Positions 26,301 to 38,000 of a DNA stretch of 64,000 nucleotides are shown here, one piece after another. Position numbers and translations under genes: made by a program. The notes below the pieces were generated by a model. The model made no database searches. It was not told the origin of the DNA and saw only the letters and a program-made list of their open reading frames with translations. Origin of the DNA: Cucumis sativus. Taxonomy: Eukaryota > Streptophyta > Magnoliopsida > Cucurbitales > Cucurbitaceae. Location of the stretch: contig NC_026660.2 of NCBI RefSeq assembly GCF_000004075.3, positions 20,107,837 to 20,171,836 of the forward strand, read 5' to 3'. Each line of letters starts with the position of its first letter. Position 1 is the stretch's first letter.

Positions 26301-29300
26301 TCACACAAGATAGTTGTTCCCCTTCATCCGGTTCCAACTCGTTTATTTCCTCTTCGGAATTAGATTTCGCTTCGTCTTATTGGCTCCCTCCTTCCTCAAC
26401 ATATGCTACCGTTTTCCGTTGTGGGCATTGATTGGATAAGTGTCCGTTTTGGTTGCGTCGGTAGCAAAATCCCAAATTCGGTCTTGGGTAATTGGTTGAA
26501 CTGTTCTTGGTGGAGAGTTCTTGAGTTCTTGGGCTTTGGTTTGTTTTGGAAGGTTGTCCTTCTTTCGCCTTTGATGTACCAGAGCCTTGAGCTTGTTTGG
26601 TATTGTCATAATTCTTTCGTTGGTACGGGATGAATGCCTTCTCCCACTGGTTCTTCTTGGTGCCGCTGTTTTTCTGCCTTTTTTCCAGCTTCAATTCAGC
26701 TTTAAAAACCATCGAAATTGTGGCCGGTAACGTGGCTATGGGCTGTAAATCTAGCTGTTCGTGTATGTTCTCCTTAAGACCATCAACAAATCTGCCTATT
26801 TGATAATTTTCACTCTCGTTCGTTTGGGTTCTTGCACTTAGATGGTGGAACTCCTTAGCATATTCTGCCACTTTCCTATTATCTTGGCGGCATTGTTGGT
26901 ATTGTTGATAAAGAATCTGTTCGAAATCCGTGGGCAGGAAGCGTTCTTTCATCATCTTGAGCATTCTTGGCCAGCTCCTTATGAGTGTTTTGCCAATTAA
27001 ACGTCGATTGACTTGGATTTGATCCCACCAAGTCGATGCACCCGATTTGAGCTTCAACGCGACCATCTTGACTTTCTTGTCTTCGGCTGTCTCTATATAC
27101 TCAAAGAAGCTCTCCACATTTTTAACCCAATCAATAAATGCTTCTATATCCAATTTACCGCTGAAATTTGGTAAATCGACCTTCATCTTGAAGTCTTGCT
27201 GAAATATTTCTCTTCTTCCATCTCCTTTGTATTGGGCTGATTCTAATCTGCCTTCAAAATAGTCTTCTCCACCATTTCGGCCTCTTCTGAAAACTGGGTT
27301 TTGATATCCAATCTCTCTCTGGCACCGGCCGTCTCTCATATTTCTTCCCTTTCTTTGGCCTGGGCGAAAAAACGTCTCTTCATCTTCAGAACCCTCCGAA
27401 ACTTGAAGACCCATATTGGGCTCTTGTAACCGGCGGCCGCTGAGGTGGTTCCCCACCTTCGTCGGACGATTCTGACGAACTCTGGCGATTTTCATGGTCT
27501 GACTGGCCAGAATTTCGGCCGGCAATGCATCGGAGTTCTTGGTGGTTACCGTTGCCGATCTCTTGCTGCTGGGGAAGGGCACTCAATGCCTCTTCAAGCC
27601 CGCGAGCAAGTCTCTCCACGGTGGTTTCAAGAATTCCCATTCGGTCGAATATTTCTGCTATGCTTTCTTCAATGGTCATCAATCGGGCAGTCGAAGTGTG
27701 TGGAGATGGGATTTCTTCCTCTGTCAGCACTACCTCCTTTTCCTTGTCGGAGGTGTTCTTGCCGGTCACAACTTCCTTCATTGGTGAAGCTCTGATACCA
27801 AGTTGGTGTGTGTCTGAATTCTTGGACAGGAACATGTAAAGAAGACTAAAGTCTTTTTTCTGGAATTTTTCTATTATTCAAATAAAATGACAAACTAGGG
27901 GTTTTTATACTAAACCCAATACTCAACTAAAATATCAAGAAAATATAAAGCATACAACTTATAAAATATCAGTGGAATATAAAACCAACATTGCTAACAG
28001 CACAGTGAGCATAATACATCACTTTTACTTTGATTGCTAATACAACAGCATAGATGTGTTGAATCAAACTCCAATGTGATCATAAATCTAAAATTGCAGC
28101 TGATGAGGTAATTACTTTTGGTTTCAGTTGGCGTTCATCGGTATAGCCTTGAAAATTTCAAGGGCAACACTATGGAGGGAGTGACCGAAAATGAGGTCGA
28201 GGAATTTGATTCTCCTTCAGAGGTTAGGAGGATTACTAGGAAAGATCTTTGTTTGTTTGAACAAATTCAATTGTCTTGATGTCTTACTGAAAAGAACTAT
28301 TAACAAACTAACTAATATTTCAGGTACGAGCATTGATTGAAGGCCAATTCCTGTCGATGCGAGCTCATGCTGAAAGATTTGGGATGCCTTCGCCTCCAAA
28401 TCGGATCATTGCAACTGGAGGAGCTTCGGCGAATGAGACCATTCTTTCCTCCATAGCTTCAATCTTTGGCAGTGATGTCTATACAGTTCAAAGATCTGGT
28501 ATGTTGTATTATATATTATCTCTATAATGACATTTTCTAACCGGTAAAATCAGCTCTATCTATTTTGGATGACGATAAGAAATTTCACGTTTGGCTATAA
28601 TGATCGAAGGTGATTTTGAAAAAGTTGAAAATACTTATCATGAATTTGGGATGACTACTATCTACTTGTTTTTAGAATTTCAAATTTGTTAGTTGGTTAT
28701 CCAAGTCAATACTAAGTAAATTTTGAAAAATGCTTTGGTTGGTCAAAAAGCAATTGTCGCCCCTCAAAATCATCCAAAATTCATTCTAGAAAATAGTTTA
28801 AACTTTGAGCATTTCTCCTGACTGTGTTTATAGAAAAACATACTCTTCAAAATTGTTTCAAACCTACTTTTAGCACTTAGAAAGTCAATTTGAATGGGCC
28901 CTTATTCTTGAGGGTAATTAAAGTTGAAGTTTCGTATATTGAGGTTAATTAAAGAGGAAGTTTCGTAGAGGTACTTTTGAATTGAAATTTATTTGATGAA
29001 TAGATGCAGATGTTAGAATTTTCAAAGTTTTTTTTTTTTTTATATAGCCAAACACAAGAAAGTTTTTTTAAAAAAATGCTTTTAACGATTTCAAAGTACT
29101 TTTTGTCATTCCGCAAGTGATTTGGAACTCACATTTGGTATAATAGTGATATGTATGGCTCTTCAACAGTATGCTCTTTTGTTGCATTCTGTTCAATCTC
29201 GGAATAACAAACTAGGATATAGTTATACACATATTTCAGCTCCAATGTCTCAATTTTTTTTTTTGGCTTCCTTTCCAGATTCAGCTTCGCTCGGTGCAGC

Positions 29301-29511
29301 ATTGAGGGCTGCTCATGGTTGGTTGTGCAACAAGAAGGGGAGTTTTGTACCCATCTCTAGCATGTACAAGGACAAGTTAGAGAAGACATCTCTGGCTTGC
29401 AAGTTCTCAGTGGCTGCTGGAGATCAGGAACTAGTTTCCAAATATGCTGTTTTGATGAAGAAGAGAATCGAAATTGAGAACCGTCTTGTTCAAAAGTTTG
29501 GACGATGCTGA
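20392..29511 (+). CDS. XK2: cytosolic xylulose kinase (XK2-type, FGGY family)
   Basis: Phosphorylates D-xylulose with ATP to xylulose 5-phosphate, feeding the pentose phosphate pathway from the cytosol. Exons: 20392-20450, 20596-21250, 21362-21450, 23120-23184, 23682-23737, 24554-24674, 24755-24829, 24910-24963, 28128-28222, 28324-28498 and 29279-29511; 1677 nt, 558 residues, which as I recall is the length of Arabidopsis XK2. FGGY kinase marks: N-terminal GFDSSTQ (14-20), SGSGQQHG (96-103), [11 protein letters not shown], the ATP-side GTSDTVFG (about 304-311), ATGGASANE (about 450) and [15 protein letters not shown] near the C-terminus. There is no plastid transit peptide, which separates it from XK1. 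All splice sites are GT-AG. Introns 3, 5, 8 and 10 carry transposon insertions, so the gene spans 9.1 kb. A poly(A) signal AATAAA lies at 29557-29562. Confidence 0.95.
21700..22610 (+). mobile_element. 5'-truncated LINE in XK2 intron 3
   Basis: The 3' end of a non-LTR retrotransposon in the same orientation as the host gene. Readable pieces include [20 protein letters not shown] near 21750-21830 and the zf-RVT (zinc-binding, reverse-transcriptase-associated) domain near 21950-22200, with [20 protein letters not shown] and then the [16 protein letters not shown] cysteine/histidine pattern. Frames shift and stops occur (for instance right after EGFIDR near 21860), so it is dead. It ends in the usual tail 'tcaatgaaagtagttgtttt' plus a short simple repeat (22560-22600). 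Only the C-terminal part is present, as expected from target-primed insertion with 5' truncation. The 5' border is approximate and I did not find a target-site duplication. Confidence 0.8.
23969..24465. mobile_element. MITE-like element in XK2 intron 5
   Basis: The stretch starts GGGCATGTTTGGGAGTGA and ends with the inverted counterpart attgcaaacacaccc, imperfect terminal inverted repeats of the GTTTG type seen in small non-autonomous DNA transposons of plants. The inside is AT-rich and non-coding. About 500 bp. The repeats match at roughly 10 of 13 positions, so this is a moderate call; no target-site duplication was confirmed. Confidence 0.45.
24993..25234 (-). repeat. LTR of the gypsy-type element (3' LTR)
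   Basis: Runs from TGGTGTGTCTG to ATACATCA and is followed by the polypurine tract of the element read on the minus strand, which marks it as the 3' LTR. Its partner is at 27804-28021. Confidence 0.88.
27804..28021 (-). repeat. LTR of the gypsy-type element (5' LTR)
   Basis: Runs from TGGTGTGTGTCTG to ATACATCA. The tRNA primer-binding site (read on the minus strand as TGGTATCAGAGC) lies three bases inside its left end, which marks it as the 5' LTR. It is slightly shorter than its partner. Confidence 0.88.
28586..29056. mobile_element. MITE-like element in XK2 intron 10
   Basis: Begins cacgtttggctataa and ends tatatagccaaacaca, an imperfect inverted pair around GTTTGGCTATA. The roughly 470 bp inside are AT-rich, contain further imperfect inverted stretches, and include an internal direct repeat built on 'aagtttcgta' near 28928-28970. 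Non-coding. Borders are approximate and no target-site duplication was confirmed. Confidence 0.4.
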
Positions 29512-32500
29512 AACTATGGAAGGCTGCTGCACATTCTTGTTTATAGATTAATTATGAATAAAGCCGCAATAATATAATGCTCCCATTGGAACGTAGGAAT
29601 AATATCAACCAAACAGAGCAATTTGATCCGTAGGAATGAATAAAAGCTTAGTATTTACTTCAATGGTAAATAAAATAATGCCTTTTTTCTTTTTTGGAAT
29701 TTTGAGACTAACGATTGGTTTCTCATTCAGTTATTTATGTATATAAGAACTTATTAGTGCTTCATTCTTTCTCTTGGCGCAAGTGCTTTATTACTTCTCT
29801 CTCTGTATTTGTGAGGTGTAATACACATAAAAAGATGTATTTGGCTTGCAAGTTAAGAATTGCCTAATTACTTAGATGGTTTTGAATATATACTAAATCA
29901 ACATTGGTTTAATTTGGTTGATAAATCAACCTTAAGGCTTTACACCCTTAACACTACCTATTAAAAGATATACATCTAATATTACACAAACTCCACACTA
30001 CCTATTAAACGATATACATTTAGTGTTACACAAACTCCTTTAATGTTAGTCAATAAAAGTGAACTATAATATTCAAGAGGGCGTGGTGACAACTTACATT
30101 AAGGGTGACTAACAATAAACACCTCTAAGTACAACTTCCTTCAATGTTAGGTTTAATCGACAAACATATCCCTTTCATGTCGGTTTTCAATTGACATTGT
30201 AACTAATTTTCAGAGTGGTGACATTCTTAATTTAGTTTCAAGAAATTAGTAAGCAATTATGTTCTAGGAAAAAAATATTGTTATTGAAAGATAATAATCT
30301 AAAAACTAGTTTCTAGATTTAAACATATCATTAACACGTAATGATCCATAGAAACTAGCTTTGCCTTAGTTAATGACATAAATAAAAAAATCAACCCTCG
30401 TGAATATCTTTTTAATTTTCTTCAACTTTAACTCTCGTTTTTCTTTTATTTTGAAAAACACACATCATTTAGTTTTCAATCCTTAAATAAAAACGAACAT
30501 GGTTTTAAAATAGCTAAGTAATAATTTAGGTATTTGATTTATATATATTACACTTGATATACATATACTTGTGTAACAAAAAGTGTTTGACATCATTAAT
30601 GAGAATGTACACACATTGTTGCAATTGAAGTTGTTTGGTTTTAAGGAGAATCTAAGTAGAGTGCATGTGATTGCCAATAACAATCTATCATGATAATATG
30701 TCAGGCATTGCAATGATAAAAAGAATCTTGTCTTTCATGCTCGATTGAAAACATATATTGTTGAGTTACATCATTATTGTATTCGATTTGGTGAACAAAC
30801 AGAAATATTTCTCCTTAGAATTAATTAGTAATAAATTAATATCAACTTAGATGCATATGCTCATCAAAGCTATTATGTAAGAGAAGTTCAAGAAATTCAA
30901 GATGCTTTTGAAAATTACAAATGAGGGATCGGAGCGTTTAAATGTAATTTGTAATTCCCCATTTGTCTTTTTCGAGTTCTTCCATATGTGAGTTTTTGAA
31001 GTATGCAAAGGTTATCTTCTTGAGATATCCATTTTTTTATAGAAGAAATATGTAAAGGTAAAGTAAATTTTCTAAAAAGAAACTATTTCTCTGGTCATTT
31101 AACAAACACAAGAATTTGTTTTTGTAAGGAGAGTGAGAGAGTTATGATCATTAATTAAGGTAGGTGATTAAGAGCTTAATTTGCCAAGTTTGAGAAGAAC
31201 AGAAAGGCAATTATAAAGTAAAGAAACAAAGATGGTTTAGTTTAGTTGGCAATTAATTAAAGAGAGAGAGAAAAGGCAGAATTTGGAGTTTATGTTGTGT
31301 ACTGTTTCGTTTTTCTTTTGAAAGAGAAATTAGTAAATTAAAAGACAAATTAAAGAGAGTTAGGTTTAGAGGTTTTCATGGCGTCCACTTGGGAAAGACC
31401 AAAGCAAATATAAATATATAAACGCAATTTTCGCGCCATGTCTTTGGGATTTAATTTAGGGTTTTCGAATTTCTATTTCTTCTAAACAATATTATCTTCA
31501 AAAAATTGAGTCAACATTGCTGCGGCCTCTACGCACTGCCAAACCTTTCACCTAAATCTAATCTCCACTCTCTAAATTAATTAACTAAATCCATCAAAAT
31601 TCAACTATCAAACTTATAAATACCAATTTAAATCTCAAACTTTCACAATTTAAAACCTCCATTACATGTTATTTGAACACACTTGGGTATGTGAAAGTCC
31701 AAGCTTAAAATTCTGATACATTCAATAATTTGAAGCCTTTTTTTTTATTATCAATACAACTTTTAAAATATAGGGTTAATTAAGTTGATACAATAGGTTT
31801 TATATATTGTAATTAACACAACATACGTGTGTGTATATATTATATATAGTAGAGGTTAATTAGTGATATGAAATAATAAAAAGAAATAAGTATTAGTATA
31901 GAGTGCATTGCCTTGAGGGATACGGCATGAGAGAGAGAGAATTGAAAGGGTTTCTTTTTTGTATTTGGTGAGTGATATATCCAAAGGGATTCTGTGGAGT
32001 TTTCTTCTCTTATAGTCCGTGAGATTTCGTTTTTGAATATTTCAAATGATATCAAATTCATTGTATCATCAAAATCTATACATCTTTTCTCTCTAAATTA
32101 AATTAATTTACCCAAACACCAATGTCACGAGACATCATCTAGTATATATCTACCTCTCTCTCACATAAACGTCTTTGTATATATCTTTCATTTAAATTGT
32201 TTTGAAATATAATCACTCTATATAACTTTCATATATCTTTGTTTTCATTAATCTTTTTAAGTCATTGTCTAATAATAACAATTCTTCAAATTTGATTTGA
32301 AAGTTTTGTAACGTTCCATTTTTAATATCAAGATTTGAGTTAATTTTTGTTTATATTCCACAAAATTCAAAATGTTATATTTTTACTCTTGTTTTTTTTA
32401 AATGGTAGATTTCACGGGTTTACAATTTTACCTTCAAACTATCGCTCATGCTTGCTTTGGTCATATTTAACGACATTAGGTTTAAGTTGATCATTAATAT

Positions 32501-33640
32501 ATAATATTTATATATGAATTGAAAATTTGTAATTAGTGTTAGTAGGGAATGAAAATATATATACTTAAAAAAACTCATTATTTATAATTGTTGCAATTCT
32601 CTTACATTAATGGACAAACATCAACTCTCAAAACTAAAATTAAGTGTGTATTTAGTAACAAAATCAAAGTTAACAAAAATTAAAAATTTGAAACTTAGAA
32701 CTAAAACAACAACTAATGAAATTCAAAATCTAGGAGTAAAAGTACAACATTTTTAAAACTTGGAAGGAATATAAATTTATTAAAACTTTGATATATTTCC
32801 TTGAATTAATTAAGACAAGAAAAATAGAAGAAAATTAAATTTGTCCCTTCATTTATTGTTGGCTCCACCACACATTCATACCCTATACTATATTTAACAA
32901 AAGGATAGGAGAAACTACCTCCATCCATTTTGCTCTTTCTATTCATTTATTATAAAACACTTCCATTATTTATTATTTTTATTTCCTTAAATTAAAATAC
33001 AAGTAAATATATATATATATATATATCAAATAGTATAGTCTAGGAAAATTATTATTATTTGTATATTTCTCATTAATACAATAATATCAATAGCCCACAA
33101 TTTACAAAACCTTTCACAATACCCATTAATTTGTTACTCTCCACTTCCTACTTATAACACTATTTGAAAGAAAAGAAAAAAGAAATCAATTATCATCAGT
33201 AAACCATAAATGCATATTATATTATTATTATTGAATATAATAATCTATAAGCATATGATCATCACACACCACTCTTATCCAATATGATTATTTTCCAAAC
33301 ATACAAAAACATGTGCACGTCACGTGAACGACAACCACCAATTGAATAATTTGAAAAGCAATTAACATGATCAATATTTATATATTGAGTTCATAGAATA
33401 ATATTATAAAAGTCAAAGGTACTTCAAACTCTCTGCTCAAAAGAGGTGTTATATTATGCATAAAATATAGCACACCCTTCTGTGTAGTGGTCTAATACAT
33501 TGGCCAAAAGGAGCCCTAGCTAAACAATATAATTTAAATATCATATATAATATATATAGAGGAAAATGAGAAATAAGAAATTAAGGACGTCGTAATTATT
33601 AATTATGGGGTAGGGAAATTGTGGTTATTTAAATGGTTTT
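29512..33640. other. intergenic region right of XK2
   Basis: About 4.1 kb without a supported gene. It holds the XK2 3' end with its poly(A) signal, a 44-bp tandem duplication (29952-30039), short GA-rich and (TA)n microsatellites (for example 33007-33027), and otherwise AT-rich sequence. The right end runs into the PRE-type gene's 3' end. Confidence 0.6.
29952..30039. repeat. 44-bp tandem duplication
   Basis: Two imperfect copies, 29952-29995 and 29996-30039, each starting cactacctattaaa and ending near acacaaactcc. A few substitutions separate the copies, so the duplication is not fresh. No coding content. Confidence 0.75.
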
Positions 33641-34632
33641 TTACATAAATAAACTCCTAATAATGGTAGCCTCGGCGCTGTCGTTTTCGGTTGCTGCCAA
33701 AAGTTGTGACAATCTCTCGCTTAAATCATCCACTTCTCTGTGTAAGTTCCTTATGTAGTTGCATGTTTCTTGTAGCACTCTTGAAGCCGACGCCTACACC
33801 CATCAAATTTAAACATCATTACAAACTTTTTACAACACCTGAGAACTATTCCTTTCCAAGCTAATTTTCTTTTTTAAAACCAATCGATGCACCACAACTT
33901 AATATTACTCTCTCTCTCTCTCTCGTTTTAGTGGAATCTAGTGCAGGGCCAAGATGCACACAAGTATTTTTTTTAAGTCATTCATGTGATTTTACACTAG
34001 AAATGAAAACTGGAAAAATCTTTTACAAAGGGATCATTATAATTTTGAGAGGCTGCCCCAATGTAGCTCGTGAGAGAGATTTATCCATCATCTTTTTGCA
34101 TATACAGTAAAGAGAAAATTCAAACTGTTATCTTAGTAAGTTTAATTTTTTCTTTTATTATTATTAGAAGTGGATAGATTTTGAAATCTATATATATACA
34201 CGTATATATAAGGGAGTGATTGAAAAATGAATAGTACTATGAAAGGGTATTATATGAAGAATAATAATAAATTGAAATAGGAGGGGTGTGTGGAGGGGGG
34301 AATTTGGAGTATCCCCAGCTGCATTGGCAGTGGAAGGAGGGAACAGTGTGAGACCCACAACCCGACATGTGGGGAGACAAAATTTAATAACCATTTTGGA
34401 AACAGAAAGGAAGAAGATCATAAACAAAAACCAGACCAAGGATGACTTTCATTCTTTTATGGTAGTTAAAGTATATGCTGGTGTTTTAAATTACCTTGTG
34501 GGAGGCACGGGGATTACGAAGCTCGGGTATGAGACGTTGCAACTTAGAAACAAGATCAGCGATTTGATCGTCGGAGATTAATGGAGAAGCAGCCGTGGAG
34601 TTTCTGGAGCGAGAAGATCTTCTTGAAGACAT
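33641..34632 (-). CDS. PRE/KIDARI-type atypical HLH protein
   Basis: Small helix-loop-helix protein without a DNA-binding basic region. In the PACLOBUTRAZOL RESISTANCE family such proteins bind and neutralise inhibitory HLH partners (IBH1, AIF types) and so promote cell elongation downstream of gibberellin, brassinosteroid and auxin. Two exons read on the minus strand: 34495-34632 (46 codons, beginning [20 protein letters not shown]) and 33641-33793 (50 codons plus stop). The second exon holds [20 protein letters not shown] and ends with the family's IIRSLFM. The total is 96 residues, against about 92-94 in the family. The junction falls between K and A in the loop, where other PRE genes also have their single intron (here 701 bp). 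Both exons are short, so simple open-frame scans miss this gene. A likely TATA box lies at 34737-34744. Confidence 0.93.
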
Positions 34633-34736
34633 GATAAAATTGTTGTGTGATGAAGGTAAAGAGAAGTATTTAGGGAGAGAGAAGGTTAAAGGACGACGTT
34701 ATGGGGATGAAGGGAGAGAGATATGGGATAGAGATG

Positions 34737-34744
34737 TATATATA
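34737..34744 (-). promoter_or_regulatory. TATA box of the PRE-type gene
   Basis: TATATATA about 105 bases upstream of the ATG on the minus strand, flanked by GA/CT-rich sequence. This is a normal distance for a plant gene with a leader of 70-80 bases. Confidence 0.5.
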
Positions 34745-36154
34745 GAGAGAAATATGAAGAGAGAGAGAGAAATAATGGGTTTGGTTTGGTCATTTGCTGG
34801 GGTTGAAGCGGACAATTGCATGGGAGAAAGCAGTGGGCGATTTTGGCTTGCTTTTTTTTCCCTTTTACTTTTGTCACACACATATATTATATTCAACCTA
34901 ACTACCCTTCATTAATTATTATTAATTCCTCTAAATTGTCCTTACTTACAAGTTCTTGTAAATCAAAAATATAATATTTACAAAATATATTATAGGTAAA
35001 TAAATTATAAAATATATATTTCATAACATTTTTTTTCATATTACAAATATGATGAATATGACAAGTAATTGATATATCAAACGGCTATTCATTTTTAAAT
35101 TTGCTACTTTTGCAATTTATAAAATACAGTGACAAAGGCTATGATCATAAATTTTTTTTGTTATTTTTGCGGTACCTATGTATTCTATTATTTATTTTGC
35201 TATATTTAAAAAAATTTACCTACTAAAACACATACTCAACCAAATCTATCAAAATCGACAGTCTTCCATGTATAATATTAACGCGGATAGAGCTTATCAA
35301 GTTGCCATTTCTTGGAGGTAATAAGCATTTTGCCAAGGCTGTTTGGGGCAAACTTTGTGAGAAGATAGAACTTGGATAATGCTTTCTTTTAATTGGTTGG
35401 CCTTGTATCTTTGTTTGGGCTTCTCTCTTTTTCCTTTTTAAACATCATATTGTACTTGTTTGATTTTAATTTATTGAATATATTTCGAGATTGATATGAT
35501 AAAAGTGTTAAGGGAGTGTCCACCTAATAGAAATGTTTGAATGTATTCACTGACCCAGATACAGAAACACACATCCAACCTTGGATTTTAAAGTTTAATC
35601 TTTATCTTTCCGATATAAGAGATATTCAACAGCAATATGTATTAATGTTTGTGTTTTTATATTACATAAGCATGAGACTTCAAATGCATTGCGTGAGATA
35701 TAATGATTTGATGCATTTAATAATGTAATTGGTTCGTATCTTTATTAAAGAAATAAAAATGAGAATTTTACCTAGAAAGTGAAAGGATACAAGTCGTTGA
35801 GTAAAAAAGGTGAGTATCTTTTCCTATCTTTTTCGATATGGGTCCACAACATGAAATGTCCAAAGGTCTACATTTGGACAAATAGTAACTATGTCTCTGA
35901 CATTTCAAATTTTTAAGTTTTCTTCACTCTAAACCACTTCATAAAATTTTAAGTTAAAGTTATGTTCAATTAGTCAATATAAATATCTTACAAATTTTTA
36001 ATTCACTATTATGTTTTCAAATTATATTGCGTGATTCTATCCCATCAGGAATTTGAACAAAATTGAAGAAAGTAACGATGAGCATATAAATAAGAACAAT
36101 TATTTTCATTGGTATAAAAAAAATTTTGGAACCAAAATTAAGCAAATAAGTTAT

Positions 36155-36590
36155 GAGAGTTTATGTTCAAAATGTATAATGTCATGTTATTATGGAGATA
36201 TGTAGAGGCTCGTAATGTCCTTATTAGTTGGTATCAAAGTCTTGGTCTAAATTTAAGTATGTGTAGATGAAACCCTCGTTTCGAATAATAATTAAAGAAA
36301 TTTAGTGACTTTTGTTCATGTTCTATCTAGGTGATAAGATAAGAACATGTGTGCTTCGTGATTAGTGTTCACGCTCGAGTGAGAAAGTGACCTAAGATGA
36401 ACATAGAGGATGTCCTTGTGATTTAGAAATACACACGCTCTCGTTGTTGTGAGTGAAATTGATTTGTTCAAGGAGAAACTCAAAGTGGTACTAATAAGAA
36501 AGCCATTAGGGTTTATGCATGCTCAAAGCATAATCGGCAAATCTCTTATCTTTATGGAGATATGTGTAGAGGTCCATTGTCCTTCTCTTA
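36155..36590 (+). mobile_element. TRIM-like LTR fossil
   Basis: Two related blocks, near 36190-36223 (tatggagatatgtagaggct) and 36552-36586 (tatggagatatgtgtagagg), resemble the ends of small plant TRIM/SMART LTRs. After the first comes TTGGTATCAAAGTC (36228-36241), close to the initiator-Met tRNA primer-binding site. The space between is non-coding. It looks like a very old, broken small non-coding LTR element; borders are approximate. Confidence 0.4.
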
Positions 36591-37807
36591 CCATGACTAC
36601 ATCAATTCAAAAGGAAAGAATAGATACGACTGGAATAAAATACACTCTTTGGGAGAGTTCAAAAATCACACTAATAATTAATCAAACTTCCAAACATATA
36701 ACCAAGCAATTTTAATTAAGCTTCCCAAAAAGCATTATGCTATATATCGCACTCCAAACTATTAAGTACGGGAGTGTCACTAATTAAATAAAATTTGTAC
36801 TCTTTAACATATTTATAATCCAAAAGGATAAAGAACAGAATGTGTTGTATAAACTCTAGTGTTGCTTTGTAATTATTCTGGATTAACCAATATAAAAGTT
36901 TGAATCAATTTGATCTCCATATTCTTTTTTCTTTATTTGTCAATTAGTTCACCATGTATCTTATTAATGTATTAGGAAACTCCGAAGATATATATATATC
37001 TATATGATGAATGTATATAATGAAAATAAGGTATGGAGAAAATGATTGTGGCGATGTAGAAGCTTATTAAATGGATAATAAAATGAGTTAAAAATATATA
37101 GATATGTCAAACAAAGGAATTAAATATGAAGATTGAGACGGGATTAGAGAGAGAGAGAAAAATAGGCAAGTGAATCGTCTTCCATACTGTCAATTTCTGA
37201 GGCTGTCGCCAAATTGGGGCAAGTCTTCAAGTGGGTTAAGGAAAATATGCTTCTCTATCTCCCTACTTAAAGGCCCTCTTTGTGTCACTCTCCCCAGCAA
37301 ACCCATGTTACCCCTTTTCCAACTTCTTCCTATCTCTCTCTTTTCTTTTTCTTTTTTAAAAAATCATTTTCCTTTTCTCATCTATAATATATTAATATAT
37401 ATGTGTTGTAGGACTACTCGAACCTCAACATCTACTACTCATAATTATAAGATAGATGTGTTATTCTAACTCTCTCATTGCTAGTTTCTTTCTTTTGGAA
37501 TCCAATAACATGTGTTATTTATTATGGTATTAAAACTCATACGATATAAGCTATCTAATAATTCTTTTTTATATAAAGAAAAAGACTTTTCTTCTCTAAC
37601 TATATCTGTTTTATCTCACATATAAATTGCAACAAGGCTTTAGGTATTTTGGCCAAATTATTGTGTTGGAGGCTTCAAGTTGTAGTAGTATATCTTGTTT
37701 TGTATATACACATTATTAAAAAGTACGACATTATATTGTTCATAAGATTTGGAACAAAAAAAATTGTTAAAATATTGGAAGTAGAAGTTTTTTGAGTTAT
37801 ATATTCG

Positions 37808-38000
37808 AGGTTGTTTGGATTGACTTAAAAAAAATGATTTGTTTGTCAAGAAAATCATTTTTGTTTAAATTCATTTTTGTGAAAATTGTTTAAAATACAC
37901 TCTCAAAAGTAGTTTTAATTAGCTTCCAAACACTCTTTAACTCTTCTCAAAATAACTTATTTTTTAAATTAAGCACTTGAAAATGTAATTCAAACACACC
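37808..38000. mobile_element. short MITE-like element
   Basis: Starts near GGTTGTTTGGATTGACTT and ends near gtaattcaaacacacc, whose complement GGTGTGTTTGAATTAC pairs with the start at most positions. About 190 bp, AT-rich, non-coding, with the GTTTG-type terminus shared by other elements in this window. No target-site duplication was confirmed. Confidence 0.45.

Larger units (their letters stand above)
24993..28021 (-). mobile_element. gypsy-type LTR retrotransposon fossil in XK2 intron 8
   Basis: A Ty3/gypsy-type element lying antisense to XK2. Parts: LTRs at 24993-25234 and 27804-28021; a primer-binding site matching initiator-Met tRNA at 27789-27800 just inside the right LTR; a polypurine tract (on the minus strand) at about 25235-25250 beside the left LTR; a gag region around 26380-27800 with a capsid-type helix region and a CCHC knuckle; an aspartic protease region around 26130-26380 with a DSGSSE motif; and an integrase region around 25275-26095 with a C-terminal tail of chromovirus-like style. 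Flanking 5-bp target-site copies (24988-24992 and 28022-28026) agree at four of five positions. It is broken, with multiple breaks and only part of pol recognisable. The LTRs differ by eye by roughly 5-6 % in substitutions, which suggests an age of the order of a couple of million years. Confidence 0.9.

Noticed and set aside
27386-27839. Several + strand open frames over the gag region of the LTR fossil
   Set aside because: Antisense shadows of the element's gag; no independent gene.
34581-34605. tggagaagcagccgtgga resembles the start of miR164
   Set aside because: It lies in exon 1 of the PRE-type gene and matches only part of the microRNA; no hairpin is formed around it.
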